Assembly: GCF_013426735.1 (NCBI RefSeq)
Contig: NZ_AP023272.1
Coordinates: 2,462,501-2,526,500, forward strand
Length of the DNA: 64,000 nt
Reading direction: 5' to 3'
Source: Agrobacterium vitis
GTDB lineage: Bacteria > Pseudomonadota > Alphaproteobacteria > Rhizobiales > Rhizobiaceae
Below are positions 57,977 to 64,000 of the stretch, in pieces. The position numbers were made by a program, and so were the translations under genes. The first letter of the stretch is position 1, and the number at the start of each line of letters is the position of its first letter. The notes beneath the pieces were generated by a model. That model was not told where the DNA came from, did no database searches, and saw only the letters and a program-made list of their open reading frames with translations.

Positions 57977-58618
57977 ATGGGAGCCACGGCAACACCAACC
58001 GACCTTCCCGGCGTCATTTTGGCCGGTGGACTGTCGCGCCGCATGGGCGCGGATAAGGCAACCACTGTTATGGCAGGCCTTACTCTGCTGAACCATGTCG
58101 CCAACCGGCTGTCACCACAGGTCGGCAGTCTCGCCGTCAACAGCAACGACCCGACCCTCGCCACCCGCCTGCCCCGAATCGGCGACGCGATCAGCGGTTA
58201 TGCCGGGCCATTGGCGGGCATTGCCAGCGCCATGCGGTTTGCCCGGCAAGTCTCATCCTCCAGCCATGTGCTGGTCGCCCCCATCGATACGCCCTTCCTT
58301 CCCGCCGACCTGACGCGGCGTCTACTGTCTATGGCAGCGAACGAACAAACCGTCGTGCTGGCGCGGTCGCTCGGACGTGTTCACCCGGTCGTCGGCCTCT
58401 GGCCGGTCGCGTTGAAGGAGACAATCGAGGATTGGTTGAACACGCCCGATAATCGCAAGCTCATGCACTTTGTTCAGGATCAACAGTGTATAGAGGTTGA
58501 GTTTCAAGCGATTGACACCACGCACGGCCCGCTTGATCCATTTTTCAACGTCAACAGCCCGGATGATCTAGCCCGGGCGGAAATCTATCTCAAGGCCCTG
58601 TCTCATGACATCAAATGA
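57977..58618 (+). CDS. mobA: Molybdenum cofactor guanylyltransferase MobA
   Basis: Attaches GMP to molybdopterin to give the bis-MGD cofactor, 213 residues. The nucleotidyltransferase loop GVILAGGLSRRMGADKA is at the N-terminus, followed by YAGPLAGIASAM and the metal aspartate in APIDTPFLPADL. The ATG giving MGATAT has an AGGGGAC-type ribosome site and is preferred over the upstream start. It overlaps mobB by 14 bp. Confidence 0.95.
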   Translation: MGATATPTDLPGVILAGGLSRRMGADKATTVMAGLTLLNHVANRLSPQVGSLAVNSNDPTLATRLPRIGDAISGYAGPLAGIASAMRFARQVSSSSHVLVAPIDTPFLPADLTRRLLSMAANEQTVVLARSLGRVHPVVGLWPVALKETIEDWLNTPDNRKLMHFVQDQQCIEVEFQAIDTTHGPLDPFFNVNSPDDLARAEIYLKALSHDIK

Positions 58619-59132
58619 TCGCGTTCCTCAAAGGGTATTCGGCATTTCCGGCTGGAAGAATTCAGGCAAGACGGGGCTGACCGAGCGGCTGGTTGCCGAA
58701 TTCACGCAGCGTGGGTTCAGGATTTCCACGGTCAAACACGCCCATCATGATTTCGATATCGACAAGCCGGGTGCCGACAGCTACCGGCACCGTCAGGCCG
58801 GTGCGGCGGAAGTCGCCATTGTCTCAGGCACGCGTTTTGCCATCATGCATGAGCTGCGGGGAAGCCCCGAACCTTGTCTCAATGACATTTTGCACCGGCT
58901 GACACCCTGCGATCTGGTGTTGATCGAAGGCTATAAACGCGAGGCCATCCCGAAAATCGAGGCGCGACGCCTGGACGCAAAGAACGGCGCGCCACTTGCC
59001 CCTGATGATCCGCATATCGTCGCAATCGCTGCCGATCATCAGATCAACGGCACAGACCTGCCGGTCTTCGATCTCGACGACACAATGGCAATTGCCGATT
59101 TCATCGCCTCGGCTACCGGTCTTTGCAAATAA
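58605..59132 (+). CDS. mobB: Molybdopterin-guanine dinucleotide biosynthesis protein MobB
   Basis: GTP-binding accessory protein of cofactor biosynthesis, 175 residues. Walker A GISGWKNSGKTGL at 9-21, later VKHAHHDFDIDKPGADSYRHR and LVLIEGYKREAIPKIEARR, all typical of MobB. Overlaps mobA by 14 bp. It lies with mobA and, with a transporter between, moaA. Followed 2 bp later by a terminator of the next (minus-strand) gene. Confidence 0.95.
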   Translation: MTSNDRVPQRVFGISGWKNSGKTGLTERLVAEFTQRGFRISTVKHAHHDFDIDKPGADSYRHRQAGAAEVAIVSGTRFAIMHELRGSPEPCLNDILHRLTPCDLVLIEGYKREAIPKIEARRLDAKNGAPLAPDDPHIVAIAADHQINGTDLPVFDLDDTMAIADFIASATGLCK

Positions 59133-59160
59133 AAATGCCGCCGGATCGCTCCGGCGGCAT
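59131..59160 (-). terminator. Terminator after the OmpA-family gene
   Basis: Perfect 11-bp stem ATGCCGCCGGA (59135-59145) / TCCGGCGGCAT (59150-59160) with loop TCGC; on the minus strand followed by TTTTTATTTG. It lies 20 bp after the stop of the OmpA-family gene and right after mobB on the other strand. Confidence 0.88.
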
Positions 59161-59179
59161 CGATGATATCCGAGTGTGA

Positions 59180-61813
59180 TCAGCGTGCCGCCTGCACCGG
59201 CCGCACCAGCGGAGTGACACGGCGGACGGTGACGCGCCGGTTCTGCTGTTCCGGCCCATAAGTCATCACCTTGAGGAACTGCTCGCCATAGCCCTGCGTG
59301 ATCATGTTTTCCGGTGGAATACCGTAAACCTGGGTCAGGACATTGGCGACCGACTCAGCTCTGCGGTCTGACAGCACCAGGTTCGACTCAGCCGAACCGA
59401 CGGCATCGGTATGGCCCTCGATCAGGAAGGTTTCGCCCGGATCGTCCTTCAGCACCCGTACAATGGCATCCGCAACCTTTTTCAAGGTGCCAGCCTGGTT
59501 CATGGAAATATCGGCGCTACCAGTCGCAAACGTCACGGTATCAAGGTCGATACGGCGCATCTTGTCGCGGATACGGGCGGAATTACGAACCTCATCAATC
59601 GTATAGACACGCTCGACAGGTTCCACCGGCGGCTGCTCCATGAACTTGTAATAATCGCGGTCGGGCGAACCGCCGACATCGATAATATAGTCATTGAGCG
59701 GCACCCGCAGGCGCATCGGGGGCAGATCCGCACCCGGATCGCGGTAGACAACGCGGCGGTCGTCGTCGGCGCTGTAGAGGTCCGGCGAATAGAACAGCAC
59801 ATATTCCTCGCCATTGGCATCGATGCGCGACCTCTGGATCAACTGACCATAGCGATTGCGCAGGCTGACAATCCGATCGCCGTTTTCCTTGAAGACGGTG
59901 ATGCGGACACGCTGGTGATCCACCTGCTCATAGACCGGCGGGCGGCCATATTGGGCAAAGCGGCGGTTATCGTCGCTGCGGATAACGATCTGGCCACCGT
60001 AATCCATCACCTCACGGTCATCGTCGAAGCTACGCTCGACGCGGACATCGTCAGGGTAGATGAATTGCGGCTGATCGCGCAGACGGCGGCCCTGATATTG
60101 ATCGATGGATTCGATCCGGATATCCGGGCGCGGACGGTTGCCGTAATAGTCCTGCTGGGCCTGCGCATCGCTTTCGGGAATTGCGTAGCGGTCCTGGTCA
60201 TCGGCCTGCTGACGCAGACGGCGCAACTGATCATCGGACATGCCACGACGCCAGTTATTGTCCTTGTCGCTATCGAGCACGGGCGCACCGCGATCCACCG
60301 GCAGGATGATAGTTTCATCGGTCTGCGACGGCTTGTCAGCCAAAGCCCGCAGACGCTGCAATTCCTTCGGCGTAAACGGTGCCTGTTCCTGCGGTGGCAA
60401 TTGCGGACGCAATTGCTGATCATTCACGGCATTATCAGGCGCTCCCGGACGACCGGGTTGTCCAGGCTGACCCGGCTGTCCATTTTGTCCAGCTTGACCA
60501 CCCTGACCAGGAGCCCCGCCCTTTCCACCCTGACCGGGAAGACCACCCTGCTCACGAGACTGTGTGGCGTTCATTGGCGGCAACAGAGCAGGACGAGGCT
60601 TGCCAGCCTCATCATTGCCGGGACCGGGCGGTGGCGGCATGGGAGCATCGGCACGTGGTGCGGCAGGCGCGCCAGGCTGAACGGGCGGTTGCGGCGCCTT
60701 CGGTACGCCCGGTGCCTCGGCAGGCGTCTTCGGCCCACCCGGCAATGACGGTTCGGCAACCGGAGGCGCTGGAGGCTTGCCTGCTGGCGGATTGCCCGAA
60801 GGTGGCTCAGCGGGCGCGTTAGGCGCAACCGGCTTTACTTGAGGTTCAGGTGTCGTTTTGGGTTCGGGCTTGGCTTGCGGTTCCGGTTCGGCTGGCCGTG
60901 GAGCTTGCGGCTTTTGGCCTTCCTGTGGTTGGCCTTCCTGTGGTTGGCCTACCGGTGCTTGACCTACTGGGGCTTGACCTTCCGCTTGCGGATTTGGACG
61001 CTTCTGGCCTTCCGGGGCTTTTCCAGCCGGAACTTGTTCAGCCGGATTTTGAGCAGCAGGGTTCTGACCCGGCTTCTTGCCAGCCGGTCTCTGTTCTTCC
61101 GGTTTCACGGGCTGCGCTTCGCCCTTTGGCGTACCGGGCTGCGGCGTACCAGGCTGAGGTACGATGCTGCGATCACCAACGGGCGGCGTAGGTGCGCCTT
61201 TCGGCTCACCGGCAGGAGGCATGGGCGGCTGAGCTTCGCTCTTCTTCGGCTTCACCGGTTTTTCTTGCGGTTCAGCTGGAGGCTCGGCCATTTTCGGCGG
61301 CTCCATTTTCGGCGGCGGGGCAGCCTTTTGTGGCTCTATCGCTGGCTCCATCGGCTTTTCATGTTTTTTCTGTGGTGGCGGCTCGGCGGAAGGAGTCTCC
61401 ATTCCCGCCGGAGGCTTTGGCCTGGTCTGTTGAGCAGGCGCTTCTTCTCTGGCAGGCGCTTCTACACGGGAAGGTGGGGCGGCCTCAGTACGGGCGGGCG
61501 GCGCCTCAGGGCGCTTCTCTTCCTTCGGCGGTTTCGTCGCCTCAGGCGGGCGTTCCTCACCCGGCTTGCCTTCTTCCGGCGGCCCCTTCTTTTTCTGCTT
61601 CGGCAGCTCTTCCGGCGGCGGCTCGGCCTGGGCCATCAGCACGATCCCGTGACCGTCAAGTGCTGTGCCAGCCGACATAGCCCGCATCCGGCCAGCAATA
61701 TCCTGGCCTTCTACGAGAGTGTCGGAAGTATAAGAGGCGGCAAAGGATGGTGCGGCAACGAGATTTGCAAGTGCAATCAGCACCGATGCCGTTATCCTGG
61801 ATTGTACTGCCAT
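59180..61813 (-). CDS. Large proline-rich OmpA-family protein with collagen-like segment
   Basis: An 877-residue exported protein. A signal peptide (MAVQSRITASVLIALANLV, cleavage near AAPSFAA) is followed by a ~370-residue Pro/Glu/Lys/Ala-rich region with short repeats (EGQPQEGQ, VGQAPVGQ). Then come 12 consecutive Gly-X-Y triplets (residues 424-459, nt 60437-60544), a charged middle part (RRLRDQPQF, DRYAIPES) and a C-terminal OmpA-like peptidoglycan-binding domain (GHTDAVGSAESNLVLSDRRA). GAGGA before the ATG supports the start. A large, proline-rich outer-membrane or peptidoglycan-linked protein is inferred; exact function unknown. Confidence 0.87.
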   Translation of the reverse strand: MAVQSRITASVLIALANLVAAPSFAASYTSDTLVEGQDIAGRMRAMSAGTALDGHGIVLMAQAEPPPEELPKQKKKGPPEEGKPGEERPPEATKPPKEEKRPEAPPARTEAAPPSRVEAPAREEAPAQQTRPKPPAGMETPSAEPPPQKKHEKPMEPAIEPQKAAPPPKMEPPKMAEPPAEPQEKPVKPKKSEAQPPMPPAGEPKGAPTPPVGDRSIVPQPGTPQPGTPKGEAQPVKPEEQRPAGKKPGQNPAAQNPAEQVPAGKAPEGQKRPNPQAEGQAPVGQAPVGQPQEGQPQEGQKPQAPRPAEPEPQAKPEPKTTPEPQVKPVAPNAPAEPPSGNPPAGKPPAPPVAEPSLPGGPKTPAEAPGVPKAPQPPVQPGAPAAPRADAPMPPPPGPGNDEAGKPRPALLPPMNATQSREQGGLPGQGGKGGAPGQGGQAGQNGQPGQPGQPGRPGAPDNAVNDQQLRPQLPPQEQAPFTPKELQRLRALADKPSQTDETIILPVDRGAPVLDSDKDNNWRRGMSDDQLRRLRQQADDQDRYAIPESDAQAQQDYYGNRPRPDIRIESIDQYQGRRLRDQPQFIYPDDVRVERSFDDDREVMDYGGQIVIRSDDNRRFAQYGRPPVYEQVDHQRVRITVFKENGDRIVSLRNRYGQLIQRSRIDANGEEYVLFYSPDLYSADDDRRVVYRDPGADLPPMRLRVPLNDYIIDVGGSPDRDYYKFMEQPPVEPVERVYTIDEVRNSARIRDKMRRIDLDTVTFATGSADISMNQAGTLKKVADAIVRVLKDDPGETFLIEGHTDAVGSAESNLVLSDRRAESVANVLTQVYGIPPENMITQGYGEQFLKVMTYGPEQQNRRVTVRRVTPLVRPVQAAR

Positions 61814-62101
61814 GGGTTTTCCTCGCAGTTGAGGCATTTTGCCTCGTTGTTCTTGAATTCGGTTCATAAACGACGTGCTTTTACACGCCGGATTCTAGGC
61901 AGGAAGATGGCTGGGTTGGAATGAACGAAGGGTGAATAGCATGTTCACGATATGAGGCGGGGAGTGGCTAGCATTAGCAGTTGCAATTTCCGCAAAAACG
62001 GAAAAACTGACGAAACGTTCCGGCGAAAATTCAAAGAAATGGCCGGCACCTGCGCCAGCGGGACACTCCCATCCCGCATGGCAACCAACAGAGAGGATCT
62101 C
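61814..62101. other. Divergent spacer before the ABC transporter operon
   Basis: 288 bp with promoters presumed for the OmpA-family gene and the ABC operon. No known operator or RNA element was recognised. The frame of the substrate-binding gene is open upstream to 61952 but that part is not signal-peptide-like. Confidence 0.4.
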
Positions 62102-62878
62102 ATGCGTATCTCTACCCGTTTTCTGGCCGCCGCCTCCCTTACTGCCCTGTCATTGTTTGCCGGTGGCGCCATGGCCGAAGAAAAGCTCGTTATTGGCACG
62201 GAAGGCGCCTATCCGCCCTTCAATAGCCTGGAAGCCGACGGTTCGCTGACCGGTTTCGACATCGATATCGCCAAGGCGCTTTGCGAAGAAATGAAGGTGA
62301 CATGCACCTTCAAGACCAATGATTGGGATGGCATCATCCCCGCCTTGCAGGCGAAGAAATTCGACGCCATCGTCGCGTCGATGTCGATCACCCCCGAGCG
62401 TCTGGAAAAGGTGGATTTCTCCAAGAAATACTACAACACTCCTCCAGCCATCGCCGTACCGAAAGATTCGCCCGCCAAAAGCGTCGAAGACCTGAAGGGC
62501 AAGACCATCGGCGCGCAGAGCGCTACCACCCACGCCAATTATGCTGAAAAACATATGGCCGGTTCTGAGCTGAAGCTTTACCCGACAGCCGACGAATATA
62601 AGCTCGACATCACCAATGGCCGCATCGATGCTGTCATCGACGATGTCGTGGTGCTGACGCAATGGGTCAAAAGTGATGCGGGTGCCTGCTGCAAGATCCT
62701 GACGCCGCTGCCGATCGATGAAGCCATCAACGGTCCGGGTGCAGGCATTGCTGTTCGCAAGGGCGAAACCGCTCTGGCTGACCGCTTCACCAAGGCCATC
62801 GCCGCCATTCGTGCCAATGGCACCTACCAGAAGATCAATGCCAAATATTTCGATTTTGACGTTTACGGCGACAAATAA
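62102..62878 (+). CDS. ABC transporter substrate-binding protein (polar amino acid type)
   Basis: A 258-residue periplasmic binding protein of the cationic/polar amino acid family (HisJ/ArgT/opine-like). Signal peptide MRISTRFLAAASLTALSLFAGGAMA, mature start EEKLVIGTEGAYPPFN, family motifs FDIDIAKALCEEM, WDGIIPALQAKKFDAIVASMSIT and GAGIAVRKGE. The ligand is likely a basic amino acid, ornithine, or a related opine, but this cannot be fixed. ATG chosen by the signal peptide. A hairpin follows, then the permease genes. Confidence 0.93.
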   Translation: MRISTRFLAAASLTALSLFAGGAMAEEKLVIGTEGAYPPFNSLEADGSLTGFDIDIAKALCEEMKVTCTFKTNDWDGIIPALQAKKFDAIVASMSITPERLEKVDFSKKYYNTPPAIAVPKDSPAKSVEDLKGKTIGAQSATTHANYAEKHMAGSELKLYPTADEYKLDITNGRIDAVIDDVVVLTQWVKSDAGACCKILTPLPIDEAINGPGAGIAVRKGETALADRFTKAIAAIRANGTYQKINAKYFDFDVYGDK

Positions 62879-62892
62879 ATCGGTTTAAGACG

Positions 62893-62920
62893 GCGTGATC
62901 CGGGTCTGCCCGGATCACGC
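62893..62920 (+). terminator. Intercistronic hairpin (attenuator-like)
   Basis: Perfect 12-bp stem GCGTGATCCGGG / CCCGGATCACGC with loop TCTG, 14 bp after the binding-protein stop and ~50 bp before the permease ATG. No T run follows. Such stems in amino acid ABC operons protect the upstream mRNA or partly stop transcription, giving more binding protein than permease. Confidence 0.7.
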
Positions 62921-62972
62921 ACAACAGACAAAACAAAAACATGCGGCAAAGACCGCAAGGGGAATTGGCTAA

Positions 62973-63776
62973 ATGGGCGGACTTGCTTCCGCGCTCGACG
63001 CCTTCTGGGCGCTCGTTTCGCAGATTTTCGATCCCTTTTGCGGCAGCGCCGGGATCTTCACCTGGTTTGCATCCGGGACTCTTCTGGCCTGCGGCGATGC
63101 GGGCTGGGGCGATGAAATCGGTTTCGGCTTCAAGGTAACAGTCACGCTGGCCGCAGCCACGCTGCCTTTCGGCCTGCTGATCGGCTTTCTGATTGCCCTT
63201 GCCACCCAAAGCAGCGAGCGCATGTTGCGTCAGGCAGCCGCGATCTACACGACGATCTTTCGCGGCCTGCCTGAACTCCTGACGCTGTTCATCGTCTATT
63301 ACGGCTCGCAGATCCTGATCCAGTCCGTGCTCGCCTCCATGGGGTTTGAGGAACGGGTTGAAATCAACGCCTTTTTTGCAGGCATGATCGCGCTGGCTCT
63401 GGTGTTTTCCTCCTATTGCGCCGAGGTGTTGCAATCGGCATTCCGGGCCATTCCCTCCGGTCAATATGAGGCGGGCTTTGCCATCGGCCTGTCGCGCACC
63501 AAGACCATGTTGCTGGTGATCGTGCCGCAATTGATCCGCATCGCCCTGCCCGGCATTGTCAATCTTTGGATGAACCTTTTGAAGGATACCGCGCTGGTCT
63601 CGGTTATCGGCCTCTCCGACATTATCCGCCAGACCGGCATTGCCGCTCGTGTCACCAAGGAAGCCTTTCTGTTTTATACGATTGCCTGTGCGCTTTATCT
63701 GCTGCTGGCAATCCTATCCTCCATCGCCATCGGCTATATCGAAAACTGGACGAAACAGTCGGGGGCGAACAGATGA
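62973..63776 (+). CDS. ABC transporter permease (polar amino acid type, HisQ-like)
   Basis: A 267-residue inner-membrane permease of the HisQ/OccQ type. The conserved EAA-loop reads YEAGFAIGLSRTKTMLLVIVP, and SVIGLSDIIRQTG follows near the end. About five membrane helices are visible; the N-terminal ~45 residues are an unusual Cys/Gly-rich stretch (FDPFCGSAG, LLACGDAGW). The ATG 16 nt after AAGGGGAA is used. Its stop overlaps the start of the next permease by 4 bp. Confidence 0.92.
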   Translation: MGGLASALDAFWALVSQIFDPFCGSAGIFTWFASGTLLACGDAGWGDEIGFGFKVTVTLAAATLPFGLLIGFLIALATQSSERMLRQAAAIYTTIFRGLPELLTLFIVYYGSQILIQSVLASMGFEERVEINAFFAGMIALALVFSSYCAEVLQSAFRAIPSGQYEAGFAIGLSRTKTMLLVIVPQLIRIALPGIVNLWMNLLKDTALVSVIGLSDIIRQTGIAARVTKEAFLFYTIACALYLLLAILSSIAIGYIENWTKQSGANR

Positions 63777-64000
63777 GCCACAGTCTCGAACTGATCCCAC
63801 CGCGCCCTGCCCCGCCAAGACATGAGCATCGCGTCACCCCTGGCAGAGTATTGGGCGGATCTTTGCTGCTGGTTTGGGCTTTGCTCGGCCTTGGCCTGCT
63901 GGCGATGATGATCGGCAATTGGGACCAGGATAAATTCATCAAATACGGCCCGCGTTTTCTCTCTGGCCTTGGGACGACGCTCAGCATCGTCGTCATCTCG
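63773..64000 (+). CDS. ABC transporter permease, second subunit (partial, cut by window end)
   Basis: At least 76 residues of a second polar amino acid permease (HisM-like): MSHSLELIPPRPAPP, a hydrophobic helix (GSLLLVWALLGLGLLAMMIG), then FIKYGPRFLSGLGTTLSIVVIS, the usual start of the first conserved helix. The ATG overlaps the previous stop (ATGA), so it is co-translated. The rest, and probably the ATPase gene, lie beyond 64000. Confidence 0.88.
   Translation, partial: MSHSLELIPPRPAPPRHEHRVTPGRVLGGSLLLVWALLGLGLLAMMIGNWDQDKFIKYGPRFLSGLGTTLSIVVIS

Noticed and set aside
60839..61924. Plus-strand frame rich in Arg/Phe/Leu opposite the OmpA-family gene
   Set aside because: The repetitive RF/LR-rich translation mirrors the proline-rich coding of the real gene on the other strand; no start signal or conserved motif.

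Overview
The window is chromosomal, gene-dense DNA from an alphaproteobacterium of the Rhizobiaceae (Agrobacterium / Allorhizobium / Rhizobium type). The evidence is a set of family hallmarks: a dusB(nifR3)-ntrB-ntrC-ntrY-ntrX-hfq run, a fused ispDF gene, a pyruvate dehydrogenase E1 beta subunit with its own lipoyl domain, a fixNOQP-type cbb3 oxidase operon, plant-type (class II) DAHP synthase, and a UvrB with long terminal extensions. No rRNA, tRNA, CRISPR array, insertion sequence or prophage was recognised. The last gene (an ABC permease) is cut by the window edge. Species is not decidable from the sequence alone.

Layout. 1-7.9 kb (minus strand): nitrogen control (dusB-ntrBC, ntrYX) ending in hfq. 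8.0-9.7 kb (plus): ispDF and a CinA-like amidase. 9.8-14.3 kb: a less conserved stretch with a membrane protein, a COQ10/RatA-type START protein, an MHS-family transporter, two paralogous P-loop kinases and a DUF4279 protein. 14.3-22.5 kb (minus): lipoate and pyruvate dehydrogenase block (lipA, lpdA, pdhCBA) with small genes between. 22.7-26.3 kb: ftsB-like gene, enolase, kdsA and a VOC protein. 26.4-31.5 kb: accessory genes, namely a secreted protein, two cytosine-deaminase-like amidohydrolases and a divergent gamma-glutamyltransferase-like enzyme. 31.8-37.5 kb: uvrB, a GGDEF/EAL protein and a small VOC protein. 37.6-42.3 kb: ccoNOQP and a hemerythrin-like gene with a perfect FNR/FixK box between them. 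42.5-48 kb: DAHP synthase, glutathione reductase, a DUF2059 protein, rpiA, gph. 48-54 kb: L,D-transpeptidase and two unrelated fumarases (fumC and an Fe-S class I enzyme) around a small AT-rich gene. 54-59 kb: diguanylate cyclase, DUF971 protein, moaA, DMT transporter, mobA-mobB. 59-64 kb: a large proline-rich OmpA-family protein and the start of a polar amino acid ABC transporter operon.

Themes. Most genes are central metabolism (2-oxoacid dehydrogenase, glycolysis, TCA, pentose phosphate, molybdenum cofactor) plus envelope functions. Regulatory DNA is the most interesting part. There are two perfect FNR/FixK boxes, each at class II spacing from a good -10; one faces the hemerythrin gene and one a tiny DUF465 gene upstream of lpdA. 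A 47-bp interrupted palindrome abuts the TTG start of dusB. Palindromes sit upstream of pdhA and of the class I fumarase. A family of short palindromic intergenic repeats is scattered through the accessory parts. The most unusual protein is the OmpA-family protein, which carries 12 uninterrupted Gly-X-Y (collagen-like) triplets. I did not find a clearly new multi-gene system; the best candidates are listed as findings.
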